A program made the position numbers and the translations under genes. Below, piece by piece: positions 32,829 to 40,493 of a DNA stretch of 64,000 nucleotides. The notes under the pieces were generated by a model, which was not told where the DNA came from, did not search any database, and was given only the letters and a program-made list of their open reading frames with translations. Source of the DNA: Hamadaea tsunoensis DSM 44101 (GTDB lineage: Bacteria; Actinomycetota; Actinomycetes; Mycobacteriales; Micromonosporaceae); NCBI RefSeq assembly GCF_000428945.1, contig NZ_AUAX01000016.1, positions 186,001 to 250,000 of the forward strand. Reading direction: 5' to 3'. How positions within the stretch are numbered: position 1 is the first letter of the stretch; every line of letters begins with the position of its first letter.

Positions 32829-33374
32829 TCACAGGTCGGCCTCCCGGGCGATCGCGGCCCGCAGTTCCCGCGCCAGCCGCTCCTTCTCCTCGGCCGGCTG
32901 CTCGATCACGCCGTACTCGGCCATCATGGCGTGGAACTGCTGCTCGTCGGGCGGCGTGCCCGGTGGCAGCGGCACCACGTGGACGTGCAGGTGCCGGTTG
33001 GCCTGCTGGCTGCCGAGGCTCGCGATGTAGGTCCGCTCCGAGGGGACCGTGGCCTCGACGGCCCGCGCCACCCGGTAGACCGCCGCCTGCAACCGCAGGT
33101 ACGCCGCCGCGCTCAGCTCCCGCACGATGTGCTCGACATGGGCCCGCGGTGCCACCAGGCAGTAGCCGGGAACGGTCGGGTAGCGGCTGAGGAAACCCAG
33201 GAACTCGCCGTCGTCGTAGAAGACCTCGTGCTCCCCGCCCGGCGTACCGTCGACGATCGCGCAGACGAAGCACGGCGAGGTACGCGACCGCTGCGCGTAC
33301 GCCGCCACGTCGAAGGGAACACGATCGAAGGGAACACTTCGGTGGGCCACGGACGGCACCGTACCGCGCTCCAC
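32829..33374 (-). CDS. HIT-domain nucleotide hydrolase/transferase
   Basis: 181 residues. It has the CFVC-type zinc-like pair (SPCFVCAIV), a central YPTVPGYCLVAPRAHVEHI and the histidine triad ANRHLHVHVVPLPPG. HIT proteins hydrolyse AMP derivatives or dinucleoside polyphosphates. The first 25 residues (SVPFDRVPFD) come from a 15-nt duplication (33309-33338) and a second 15-nt duplication lies across the start (33368-33397). The start is therefore uncertain, and a later codon could be used. Confidence 0.85.
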   Translation of the reverse strand: MERGTVPSVAHRSVPFDRVPFDVAAYAQRSRTSPCFVCAIVDGTPGGEHEVFYDDGEFLGFLSRYPTVPGYCLVAPRAHVEHIVRELSAAAYLRLQAAVYRVARAVEATVPSERTYIASLGSQQANRHLHVHVVPLPPGTPPDEQQFHAMMAEYGVIEQPAEEKERLARELRAAIAREADL

Positions 33375-33418
33375 CGTCGTGCGCTCTACCGTCGTGCGGC
33401 GGTCGCTACCATCGTGAC

Positions 33419-33628
33419 GTGACGCCGGACCCCGCCGAGCCGCCGCTCATCACCGCCATCGTCCACACTGGAGACGCGTACGCCGCGGCCGACATCCTCG
33501 GCTCCGACCTGGCGGTAGCCGGCCGGTCCCTGGAGGAACTCGCCGCGGAGGTCGAACGGCTGACCGGCTCGGACCACCCCGACGCGGCCTTCCGCTGGGA
33601 ACGGGACCGGACGAACCCCGCGCTCTGA
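33419..33628 (+). CDS. Small acidic protein of unknown function
   Basis: 69 residues from GTG 33419. TACCAT at 33407-33412 sits 6 nt before it, a leaderless promoter arrangement. The sequence (ITAIVHTGDAYAAADILGSD, then LEELAAEVERLTGSDHPDAA) has strong GC3 bias and one long helix. I recognise no family. It is convergent with the GyrI-like gene. Confidence 0.55.
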   Translation: MTPDPAEPPLITAIVHTGDAYAAADILGSDLAVAGRSLEELAAEVERLTGSDHPDAAFRWERDRTNPAL

Positions 33629-33647
33629 CGACGACGGCCGACCTCTC

Positions 33648-34265
33648 CTACGCGGATTTCACCGGCTGCCGCAGAACCGTCTTCAACTTCGCCGGCTCCG
33701 TACGCCGCACGTCGCTGAGATAGATCTCGTGATGGTCGCCGTTGAAGGTCAGCCCGTGCTCAGGCAGGTAACGATGGTGCAGGCGCTCCAAGGTCGGAGC
33801 CTCGTCGTCATAGGACCCCACATGCAGGATCTGCACGCACCGGCCTTCCACCATGCTCATCAGCCGGACGTGCGCCAGCGCCGGATTGTCCTTCTTGCGC
33901 GCCGTCGCGGCGACGGCCGCCCCGACCATCCCCGCGGTGATCCAGTCCGGCTGGCTGATCATCATCGTCCACGACCAGGCATCCTTCTGCCTGGTCACGA
34001 AGGTCGCCGGGTCGTCCGCCCGCCACAACCCCTCCAGCGGCGCCACCACGAAATCCCGGTCCAGCTCCTTGCGGCTCGCGAACTTCACCGCGTACGCGAC
34101 GCCGAACAGCGCCTCGACAGCCTCCGCGTACGCCGCCGAGGTGTTCGGATCGCCGTGCCCGTCGACGGCGACGTACGCCAGCTCGGGTACATCGACGACG
34201 ACGAAGTCCTTGGCCGGTGGGGCATACAGCTCGCGGTACGCCTTCTTGACGTCGAACTTGTCCAC
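33648..34265 (-). CDS. GyrI-like small-molecule-binding protein
   Basis: 205 residues from GTG 34265, chosen because AGGGAGA lies 5 nt upstream and the family usually starts with MDKFDVKKAYRELYAP; ATG 34307 is an alternative. Two SHS2-like repeats (DFVVVDVPELAYVAVDGHGD and the C-terminal GRCVQILHVGSYDDEAPTLE, LPEHGLTFNGDHHEIYLSD) form the GyrI/BmrR ligand-binding fold. Such stand-alone proteins bind or hydrolyse hydrophobic, often toxic, compounds. It is divergent from a low-GC unknown gene at 34375. Confidence 0.88.
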   Translation of the reverse strand: MDKFDVKKAYRELYAPPAKDFVVVDVPELAYVAVDGHGDPNTSAAYAEAVEALFGVAYAVKFASRKELDRDFVVAPLEGLWRADDPATFVTRQKDAWSWTMMISQPDWITAGMVGAAVAATARKKDNPALAHVRLMSMVEGRCVQILHVGSYDDEAPTLERLHHRYLPEHGLTFNGDHHEIYLSDVRRTEPAKLKTVLRQPVKSA

Positions 34266-34374
34266 AGCGTCTCCCTGTTCGCGACGGGCTGCCACTTCGA
34301 TCTTCATCGCCCAACCCCCGATTGTGTCACCGCTGAGGTATTGGAAGACTGCGGCTTCATCGAGGGAGTGTGTG

Positions 34375-34713
34375 ATGGATAGCAAAGAACTTGTGACCGC
34401 GTTGGCCGCAACGGATGTCGACCCGAACTACCGAGTCGACGGCCACCTTGTCGGTTTCACGCATGATGGCACGCCCTACCTGGACCGGCTGCCGGATGGC
34501 CGGTGGTGTGTCGGATACATCGAACGGGGCGTAGAGCATCCGGTCCGCTTCTTCGCGACCGAGAACGAGGCTTGTCGATATTTCTACGATGACGTGACGA
34601 AACCGCGAAAGATGCCCCGGGTCCGCACACCCGAAGAGGTGGCTGCGGATGAAAGGCATATGCGTCGATGGTGGGCGGAGCGCGAAGAGCAGGTGGGCCC
34701 TTCTGGCGATTAG
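34375..34713 (+). CDS. Unknown small protein in a lower-GC patch, immunity-protein-like
   Basis: 112 residues from ATG 34375, with GAGGGAG nine bases upstream. Codon third positions are less GC-biased than in neighbouring genes, suggesting acquisition from elsewhere. The protein is a compact acidic alpha/beta type (GFTHDGTPYLDRLPDGRWCV, FFATENEACRYFYDDV). The pattern 'DGRWxVxYxERG...FxTExEACxxF' resembles small immunity proteins found next to polymorphic toxins, but no toxin gene is seen nearby. The assignment is by eye and weak. Confidence 0.6.
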   Translation: MDSKELVTALAATDVDPNYRVDGHLVGFTHDGTPYLDRLPDGRWCVGYIERGVEHPVRFFATENEACRYFYDDVTKPRKMPRVRTPEEVAADERHMRRWWAEREEQVGPSGD

Positions 34714-34762
34714 CACTCCACCGGCGGAGCTCCGGAAACCCGCCTCGATCGAGCGGCGGAGT

Positions 34763-35230
34763 TCACGCTCTCGCGCGGGCTCCGCTGCGGAGGCGTTCCG
34801 GCGAGATCTCCCGGTCCGGGAACCTTCGCAGGTACTCCAGCTCCAGCTCCGTCTGCCGCTCCGTGTGGCGTTCCAGCGCCTGGTCGGAGCCGTGCCGGAA
34901 GGTGTCGTTGCGGGTGCGGTGCAGCTCCGCCAGCTCCCGGATCAGATCCTCCTCGGTCAGCTGGGTCGCCGGAATCCCCTCCGGCGACAGGCCGGCAGCG
35001 ATACCACCGGCATAGACCCCACCGGCATAGACCCCACCGGCGGCGAGCGCGGGTACGCCCAGTACTTCGGTCACTTCGTCGTAGGCGTACTCGCCTTCGG
35101 GGAGGGCGTCGAGCGCGTCCAGCACGTCCGGCGACGCGTCGGCGGCCACCGCCCGGCGGTAGAGCTCGTCCCGGCCGACCCGCTCCCGGGCCGCGTACGC
35201 CTCGTCGAGGATCACCACGATGCTGTCCAT
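34763..35230 (-). CDS. DUF2795-like plus DUF6158-like fusion with repeat linker
   Basis: 155 residues. The N-terminal helices (RDELYRRAVAADASPDVLDA, LPEGEYAYDEVTEVLG) resemble DUF2795. The C-terminal LIRELAELHRTRNDTFRHGS and LELEYLRRFPDREI match DUF6158, small actinobacterial proteins of unknown function. They are joined by GGVYAGGVYAGGIAAG, encoded by a 15-nt tandem array (34991-35045). Domain names are by recognition only. Confidence 0.65.
   Translation of the reverse strand: MDSIVVILDEAYAARERVGRDELYRRAVAADASPDVLDALDALPEGEYAYDEVTEVLGVPALAAGGVYAGGVYAGGIAAGLSPEGIPATQLTEEDLIRELAELHRTRNDTFRHGSDQALERHTERQTELELEYLRRFPDREISPERLRSGARARA
34991..35045 (-). repeat. 15-nt tandem repeats in the linker of the DUF2795/DUF6158 gene
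   Basis: Two exact copies of ACCGGCATAGACCCC (35006-35020, 35021-35035) with imperfect copies on both sides. They encode GGVYA repeats. Confidence 0.88.
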
Positions 35231-35258
35231 GACCAGGGTGTACCCGCGTGGTGAGCGG

Positions 35259-35834
35259 CTAACCGCCGTTGAGGACGGCGGTCGTGGCGTCCCGGACGAG
35301 CCGGCGGAGGTTCGGCGGCTTGTTCAGGTGGCTGGTGACCAGCAGTCCGTCGCCAAGCACGGTGAGGATGTCGGCGGTCCGTCCGGGATCGGCCGCGCCG
35401 TCCCGGCGCAGCAGGTCGACCAGCAGGTCCCGCTTCCACCGGCGGTGCTCCTCGATCGCCTGGCGTACGGGGCTCGCGGGATCCGGGTACTCGGCGGCGG
35501 CGTTGATGAACGGGCAGCCGCGGTAGCCGGGGAATTCGGCGGCGTCGGCGATCTGGTCGAAGACCGCCAGCAGCGCCGCCCGGGGATCGGCGGTGTCGAT
35601 CGTCGCGACCGCGGCCCGGCCGATCCTGCTCTGCTCCCGCACGTACGCGCAGACCAGCTCCTCCTTGGCCGGGAAGTGGTGGTAGAAGGTCGCTTTCGCG
35701 ACGCCGGCCTCGGCGATGATCCGGTCGATGCCGACGGCGTGGATGCCTTCGGCGTAGAACAGCGCGGTCGCCGTGCCCAGGACACGTCCCCGCGCCGGGC
35801 TGTCGCGCCGCTGCTCGATGCCGGTACCCGTCAC
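35259..35834 (-). CDS. TetR-family regulator next to ohr
   Basis: 191 residues. The helix-turn-helix is HAVGIDRIIAEAGVAKATFYHHF and a ligand/dimer domain follows (KEELVCAYVREQSRIGRAAV). It has three Cys or fewer and no obvious OhrR-type redox Cys near the N-terminus. It is divergent from the ohr gene, and two copies of a perfect palindrome lie between them, so it very likely represses ohr and itself. Regulation of ohr by TetR rather than MarR-type OhrR is uncommon. Confidence 0.92.
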   Translation of the reverse strand: MTGTGIEQRRDSPARGRVLGTATALFYAEGIHAVGIDRIIAEAGVAKATFYHHFPAKEELVCAYVREQSRIGRAAVATIDTADPRAALLAVFDQIADAAEFPGYRGCPFINAAAEYPDPASPVRQAIEEHRRWKRDLLVDLLRRDGAADPGRTADILTVLGDGLLVTSHLNKPPNLRRLVRDATTAVLNGG

Positions 35835-35849
35835 GCGATTGACAGTACC

Positions 35850-35899
35850 AGACAGATCTGTCTAGTCTGGCCGCGCCACCAGGTAGACAGATCTGTCTA
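35850..35899. promoter_or_regulatory. Two perfect AGACAGATCTGTCT operators
   Basis: AGACAGATCTGTCT at 35850-35863 and 35885-35898 (the second extended to TAGACAGATCTGTCTA), 35 bp apart centre to centre. They lie between the divergent TetR and ohr starts. They are the clearest operator pair in the window. Confidence 0.9.
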
Positions 35900-35952
35900 G
35901 GAAATCCCGACCCGAGTGACGATCCCGACCCGAGTTCAGTGGAGGCAACAAC

Positions 35953-36366
35953 ATGACCAACATCTATACGGCTGTCGCGACCGCGTCCGGCCGCGACGGC
36001 CGGGCGGCCAGCTCCGACGGCAGGCTGGACGTGAAGCTGTCCCTGCCCGTCGAGATGGGCGGCGACGGCGCGGGCACCAACCCGGAGCAGCTGTTCGCCG
36101 CCGGGTACGCGGCCTGCTTCGCCACCTCGATGAAGCTGGTCGCCCCGCGCAAGAACCTCGACGTCTCCGATGCCTCGGTCACGGCCGAGGTCGGGCTGTC
36201 CCCCAACGGCGCCGGCGGCTACCAGCTCGACGTGGCCCTGCGGATCTCGCTGCCGCCGCACATCACCCCGGAGGCGGCCCAGGATCTGCTGGCGGCGACA
36301 CACCACGTGTGCCCCTACTCCAACGCCACCCGCGGCAACGTCCCCGTACGCCTCATCCTCGAGTAG
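35953..36366 (+). CDS. ohr: Organic hydroperoxide resistance protein (OsmC/Ohr family)
   Basis: 137 residues, normal Ohr length. Both redox cysteines are present: GYAACFATSMKL and HHVCPYSNATRGN, as is the NPEQLFAAGYAACF signature. Ohr reduces organic peroxides in the cytoplasm using lipoylated or dithiol donors. The ATG follows GGAGGCAACA. It is controlled from the twin palindromes at 35850-35899, most likely by the divergent TetR protein. Confidence 0.94.
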   Translation: MTNIYTAVATASGRDGRAASSDGRLDVKLSLPVEMGGDGAGTNPEQLFAAGYAACFATSMKLVAPRKNLDVSDASVTAEVGLSPNGAGGYQLDVALRISLPPHITPEAAQDLLAATHHVCPYSNATRGNVPVRLILE

Positions 36367-36488
36367 CGGCGAGATCCCCGAACAGCGCAGATCCCCGAGG
36401 AGCGCGGACTGCTGTCGATTCCGGCCGAGCCCCCGCGTCGTACAGGTGGACGGGTTCGGCCGGGCCCGCGACGAGGAAGGCGGCATGC

Positions 36489-36626
36489 GTGGTGGACAAC
36501 GAGAAGGCGGCCCTGCGATGGTTCCTGCGGGCGCAGCGCGACAGCGTGCTGGCGATCGTCGAGGGGCTCGACGAGGACGCGGTCCGGGAGCTGATCGACG
36601 GAAAGACGGGCCTCGGCCCTCGATGA
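36489..36626 (+). pseudogene. Truncated DinB/DUF664-like fragment
   Basis: 45 residues from two adjacent GTG codons. EKAALRWFLRAQRDSVLAIVEGLDEDAVREL is the first helix pair of DUF664/DinB-type proteins, which are normally about 160-180 residues with later metal-binding His. Here the frame stops right after it and nothing downstream continues the family, so this is a remnant. The preceding spacer (36367-36488) has a short duplication (AGATCCCCGA, twice) just after the ohr stop. Confidence 0.55.
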
Positions 36627-36661
36627 GAGGGACGGGGCCCGCCGGAATCCGATGTGGACGA

Positions 36662-37024
36662 TCAGCGAGGCTTGGCGTACGCGCCGACCTCACCGAAGTC
36701 GAACAGCACGCAGGCCTCGTCGCCGATGACCTCCGCGTCGTGGCCGGGCGGGATCGCGAAGATCTCGCCCGTGGTGATCTCCTGCTCGCTGCCGTCGTCC
36801 ATGTGGATGCGCATCCGGCCCTGCATGCAGTAGCCCAGATGCGATACCTCACACGACTCGGTGCCGGCGATCGGCTTGACGTTCGTCGACCACCGCCAGC
36901 CCGGCTCGAACGTGCCCCGCGCGACGGGCCGTCCGCCCGCCATCACCACGTCCGCCATGCCCTTGCCCTCGAACATCCGGGTCTCGTCGGGCTTGTCGAA
37001 GGACTTCACCTCGACATGCTTCAT
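36662..37024 (-). CDS. Cupin-domain protein
   Basis: 120 residues from ATG 37024 (MKHVEVKSFDKPDETRMFEG); a frame to GTG 37051 is open. Cupin motif 1 is seen around STNVKPIAGTESCEVSHLGY with CMQGRMRIHMDDGSE, and motif 2 is GEIFAIPPGHDAEVIGDEAC. One of the usual metal-binding His residues in motif 1 is not obvious, so metal binding is uncertain. Its role could be sugar or small-molecule binding. Confidence 0.82.
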   Translation of the reverse strand: MKHVEVKSFDKPDETRMFEGKGMADVVMAGGRPVARGTFEPGWRWSTNVKPIAGTESCEVSHLGYCMQGRMRIHMDDGSEQEITTGEIFAIPPGHDAEVIGDEACVLFDFGEVGAYAKPR

Positions 37025-37169
37025 ATCGACAGTGCCCACCGTTATCACCACCAGTGATCGGGGCCTCCGCTATGCCGCGGATGCCTCCAACCTTGACGCT
37101 AATCAGCCCGGTGCCCGCCCGTGGACGTTGGTAAAGAAGAGCACCATTGATACAGGGGAGCGGTAGGGT

Positions 37170-37212
37170 GCCGGCCGCGGCCCCGCCCCGGGGCGGCGCG
37201 ACCGCGGCCGGC
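37170..37212. terminator. Two-level GC hairpin downstream of the gene at 37231
   Basis: GCCGGCCGCGG (37170-37180) pairs perfectly with CCGCGGCCGGC (37202-37212), and the loop holds a further CGCCCC/GGGGCG stem. It lies 18 bp beyond the minus-strand stop. Confidence 0.75.
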
Positions 37213-37230
37213 GGTCTGGGTGGGCGTCGG

Positions 37231-37848
37231 TCACATGGGCGCGAACTGGTTGGTGGCGGAGTTGTAGCGGACGGCCTGCGAGGTCTTCATGGTCAGATCG
37301 ATCTCGAGGGCCTGGCTGGACACCGAGCTGATGACCATGCCGTTGTTCTTGTAGCTGGACGCGAACACCTGCACCTTCTCGATCGGCGTGAAGATCGCGT
37401 TGTCCAGGTAGGGCACGGCCACGGCGTTCACCGCGCCGGACTGCGCCATGCCGTTGATCGCCGCCGCCTGGTAGAGGCCACTGGTGATCATCGTGGTGTT
37501 GCCGACCGTGAACTCGCCGTCGTTGTTGAAGACGCCGTACATGTTCGGCGCGTACGCGGTGATGCCCGAGTCGAACTGGCCGCCGCTGAGCGTGTACTTG
37601 TTGCCGCCGACGGCCGGCTGGAGCGACTGGGTGACGATCGTGGCGCCGTCCTCGATCTGGGTGGTCGAGGCGTACACCTCGTACGTCTCGTCCCAGGTGA
37701 CGGTGTTGTTGAGCATCGGGCGGAAGGTCAGCCAGGAGACCGGGATACCGCTGCGGATGGACTTGACGATGGTGACGCACTGGTCGGCGGCGGCCAGGGT
37801 CTGCAGGCCGTCGCTGTCGAACGCGATGGCGAGCTGATAGCTGGTCAT
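37231..37848 (-). CDS. Unknown beta-rich cytoplasmic protein, strongly translated
   Basis: 205 residues, rich in Thr, Ser, Asn and Val, with alternating patterns typical of all-beta proteins (VTIVKSIRSGIPVSWLTF, NTVTWDETYEVYAST, EKVQVFASSYKNNGMVI). It has no signal peptide, membrane helix or Cys-rich motif (one Cys). It has an excellent ribosome binding site (AAGGAGGAG seven bases before ATG) and its own strong terminator, both signs of high expression. I do not recognise the family. It is divergent from an HTH gene at 38153. Confidence 0.75.
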   Translation of the reverse strand: MTSYQLAIAFDSDGLQTLAAADQCVTIVKSIRSGIPVSWLTFRPMLNNTVTWDETYEVYASTTQIEDGATIVTQSLQPAVGGNKYTLSGGQFDSGITAYAPNMYGVFNNDGEFTVGNTTMITSGLYQAAAINGMAQSGAVNAVAVPYLDNAIFTPIEKVQVFASSYKNNGMVISSVSSQALEIDLTMKTSQAVRYNSATNQFAPM

Positions 37849-38078
37849 GAAATCTCCTCCTTGGGAACGGCTGTCGGCTATCCGGCAGCCGGCATTCTGA
37901 ATTCACCGATTCGGTCGCGTGTCGATGCGTTCGGCATTGTTGATCCCGAGCCAGTACGACTGCTTCCACGCCGCCCCTTTCCGATCTCCGAGCTCCGATG
38001 TGGACCGGCTTTTCCTGCGCCTTTCCACGGAGTTCAAACTAGGGCGACTCAGGCAACTTGGGCTGCGGAATTGCGAGG

Positions 38079-38100
38079 ATCGTCAGGGTTTCCTGACGAT
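38079..38100. promoter_or_regulatory. 9-bp inverted repeat upstream of HTH gene
   Basis: ATCGTCAGG (38079-38087), 4-nt loop, CCTGACGAT (38092-38100). It lies 53 bp before the probable start of the HTH gene, in a stretch (37849-38152) with no codon bias, so an operator or leader hairpin is likely. Nothing else was seen in this spacer. Confidence 0.6.
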
Positions 38101-38152
38101 TCGTCGTATTGGCGACTGCTCCACCCGTCCGCATCTGTCACGCTGGTTCGTC

Positions 38153-38632
38153 GTGCAGAGCGGAGAAGACTTGATCTGGCCCTATCTGTCGCCGTCCTTC
38201 GCCGGCTGGGAATGGGTCCCCGAACCGCGCGGCGCGCTGCGGCGGCTTCTCATTCCCCCGCTGTCGCCGGCGTCGTTCCCGACCGCCGCGGGCGCGCGTA
38301 CCGCGCTCACGCTGGACGTCCTGGGCGGTCTTGACTCCCTGCTGCGGGCGGTCGAGTCCGATTCGCTGCTGCTCATCGCCGAGGCGTACCGGCGGGGGGC
38401 TTCCTGGGCACAGATCGCCGGGCGGCTCGGCCGCTCCAAACAGACCGTCCACGAGCGTTACCAGGCCAAGGTCAGCGCGCCGCAGACCGAGAACACGCTC
38501 CTCGACGATCTCGCGTACGCGCACCACCGCGCCCGGCACATCCACGAGCTGGGCGGCAGCCCGGACGATCGCGCGCGGGCGACGGCCTTCCTGCACCGCC
38601 ATCCCCGGCCCCGGCAGAGCCGCCGCAAATAG
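38153..38632 (+). CDS. HTH-containing protein of unknown family
   Basis: 159 residues from GTG 38153; the frame is open to 37919 but the extra part lacks GC3 bias. A helix-turn-helix is seen at AYRRGASWAQIAGRLGRSKQTVHERYQ (given here as AYRRGASWAQIAG and GRSKQTVHERY). The downstream helices (LAYAHHRARHIHELGGSPDD) are basic. It may regulate the divergent, strongly expressed gene at 37231. A diverged ~15-nt repeat array follows the stop codon. Confidence 0.68.
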   Translation: MQSGEDLIWPYLSPSFAGWEWVPEPRGALRRLLIPPLSPASFPTAAGARTALTLDVLGGLDSLLRAVESDSLLLIAEAYRRGASWAQIAGRLGRSKQTVHERYQAKVSAPQTENTLLDDLAYAHHRARHIHELGGSPDDRARATAFLHRHPRPRQSRRK

Positions 38633-38634
38633 CC

Positions 38635-38705
38635 CCCGGTCCGCCGGCTCCCGGTCCGCTGGCTCCCAGTCGGGCTGATTCCCGTCGGCTGGGTCCCGTC
38701 GGCGG
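38635..38705. repeat. Diverged 14-16 nt repeats after a stop codon
   Basis: CCCGGTCCGCCGGCT, CCCGGTCCGCTGGCT, CCCAGTCGGGCTGATT, CCCGTCGGCTGGGT, CCCGTCGGCGG: five imperfect copies starting three bases after TAG 38630-38632. Confidence 0.8.
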
Positions 38706-38716
38706 CCCGGCCGCGT

Positions 38717-39613
38717 TCAGCGGCTCGCCGCCGCCAGGGACTGGCGCGCCAGCAGGTCCAGCTCCTCGGGGGTGCCGCCGAGGACGTCGCGGGCCAGCGC
38801 GTACTGGTCGTCGAGGGTGCCGCCGAACAGCAGCGGGTCGTCGGTGCCGAGCGCCACCGGGACCCCCGCGGCCAGGAAGGCCCGCAGCGGAATCTCCTCG
38901 ACGCCGCGCACGACGCCGAGCGGCGCGTACGAGGTGGGGCAGAGTTCGATCGTGACGCCCCGGTCCGCCAGCAGGTCCAGCACGGCGGGATCGGTCGCGG
39001 CCGTGATGCCGTGGCCGATGCGGTCGGCGCCGAGCAGGCGTACGCAGTCCGCGACGTGGCCGGCGGGCTCGTAGAAGCCGGCGTGCGGCACGACGCGCAG
39101 CCCGGCCGCGGCCGCGATCGCCGCCGCCGGGACGAAATCGGCCACCCGGCCCAGCCGCTCGTCGTGGGACAGGCCGAAGCCGGTGACGCCGCGGGTCGCG
39201 TACCGGGCGGCGAGGGCGGCCAGGCGTTCGGCGTGCTCCGGCGGGCGTGCCCAGCTCGACGCGACGATCACGCTGCCGCGCCCGGGATCGACGCCGGCCA
39301 GGACCGCCTCGACGACCGCCTCCGGGCTGCCGAGCACCGGGGCGAGCGAGGTCGGGTCGATCTGGATCTCCGTCCACACCGCGCCGCAGGCGGCGTCGTC
39401 CTGGATCGCCTCCCGGGCCACCCGCGCCACGTCCTCGGCCGTCCGCAGGACCGCCCGGGCCAGGTCGTAGCGGCGCTGGAACTCCGGCCAGGTGTGCGTA
39501 CCCGCGGGATCGAGAGGGGGCGGCTGGGGCAGGCCGAGGCGGTCGGCGTACTCGACGAGGGTGGTGGTCCTCATCGAGCCGGTGAGATGCAGGTGCAGGT
39601 TGGCGCGGGTCAC
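38717..39613 (-). CDS. Adenosine deaminase-family protein with altered catalytic motif
   Basis: 298 residues from GTG 39613 (MTRANLHLHLTGSM), which places the first zinc motif HLHLTGS at the N-terminus as in adenosine deaminases. Later motifs are present: RIGHGI and LGTDDPLLFG with the two Asp. However, the expected HAGE is HAGF (VPHAGFYEP), so the catalytic Glu is missing from its usual place; a Glu two residues later might replace it. Its start overlaps the stop of the ComB-like gene by 4 nt. The substrate may not be adenosine. Confidence 0.82.
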   Translation of the reverse strand: MTRANLHLHLTGSMRTTTLVEYADRLGLPQPPPLDPAGTHTWPEFQRRYDLARAVLRTAEDVARVAREAIQDDAACGAVWTEIQIDPTSLAPVLGSPEAVVEAVLAGVDPGRGSVIVASSWARPPEHAERLAALAARYATRGVTGFGLSHDERLGRVADFVPAAAIAAAAGLRVVPHAGFYEPAGHVADCVRLLGADRIGHGITAATDPAVLDLLADRGVTIELCPTSYAPLGVVRGVEEIPLRAFLAAGVPVALGTDDPLLFGGTLDDQYALARDVLGGTPEELDLLARQSLAAASR

Positions 39614-40347
39614 GCGCGGAAGCTCTCGCCGCGCAGGACCGGGACGGCCGCGCTCTGCCCGAGTTCGGCGGCGATCGCGACGTCGAGCGGGTAGCCGTGG
39701 CCGATCAGCTCGCGGCCGCTGGCGCAGTCGTGCAGGGCCTCGCTGATGCGCCCCTCGACCTGCCGGTACGCGACGGCCGCGGCCTCCGCCTCGGGTGAGC
39801 GCCCGAGGGCCGGCAGGTACGCGACGAACGCCCCGGCGCCCCAGAGGTCCTCGACCGCCGGGCGCAGGGAACCGTCCTCGTCCCAGCGCTCCCCCGCCGG
39901 GATCACGGCGACGAAGTCGTCCTCGGAGAGCCGGGCCGCGACCCAGGCCGCCGCGGCGGCCGCGTTGCGCAGCGACACCCCGAGGACGGTGGTGCCGAGC
40001 TCGGCGAGGACGCGGGCGATCGTGGAACCGTTGGGAGACGGCAGGACCAGCCGCGTCAGCGACTCCGCGGCGCGGACGGTGGCCGGGGACAGGCTCACCT
40101 GGCCGGGCACCGAGCGGCCGACCGCCAGCGTGGCGTCGCGCTCGGCGGCGAAGGCCGCGGCCCGCTCGTCCTTCCACCGGTACGGGAACACCTCGACGCC
40201 CCGGTCGGCGGCGACGGTGAGCGTGGTCGTGAAGGACAGCACGTCCACGACGGCCACGAACCGGGCCCCGGCGCCGACCGTACGCGCGCCCACCGGGCCC
40301 CAGTCGAGGCGTACGCGGTGACCGGACTGCGCGTACGGGTTGATCAT
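39610..40347 (-). CDS. ComB-family 2-phosphosulfolactate phosphatase-like protein
   Basis: 245 residues. FVAVVDVLSFTTTLTVAADRG carries the acidic metal ligand (VDVLSF), and LVLPSPNGSTIA is the second signature. ComB makes sulfolactate for coenzyme M in methanogens, but most bacterial homologues have no known pathway and no coenzyme M genes are here. TAGAGT lies 6 nt before the ATG, so the transcript is probably leaderless. It is co-translated with the deaminase-like gene, suggesting a shared phosphate- or nucleoside-related substrate. Confidence 0.88.
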   Translation of the reverse strand: MINPYAQSGHRVRLDWGPVGARTVGAGARFVAVVDVLSFTTTLTVAADRGVEVFPYRWKDERAAAFAAERDATLAVGRSVPGQVSLSPATVRAAESLTRLVLPSPNGSTIARVLAELGTTVLGVSLRNAAAAAAWVAARLSEDDFVAVIPAGERWDEDGSLRPAVEDLWGAGAFVAYLPALGRSPEAEAAAVAYRQVEGRISEALHDCASGRELIGHGYPLDVAIAAELGQSAAVPVLRGESFRA

Positions 40348-40415
40348 GAGGTCACTCTAGCCGACCGGCCGAGAGCGCTCCGGACACAGTCCACAGTGGT
40401 CTCCGCGAGAGCAGG

Positions 40416-40461
40416 TCGCGGATCGGGGAATCTCGCGGATCGGGGAAACCTCGCGAAGCGG
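40416..40461. repeat. 17-nt direct repeats upstream of the acyltransferase gene
   Basis: TCGCGGATCGGGGAATC, TCGCGGATCGGGGAAACC and a partial TCGCGAAGCGG. The repeats occupy most of the 40348-40493 spacer and end about 30 bp before the ATG. Confidence 0.82.
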
Positions 40462-40493
40462 GCGTCCGTTAGTCCTCCGGGAAGGGGGACCGG

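Noticed and set aside
37919-38152. N-terminal extension of the HTH gene
   Set aside because: Third positions are mixed rather than G/C, and the stretch contains the 38079-38100 inverted repeat, so it is more likely spacer.
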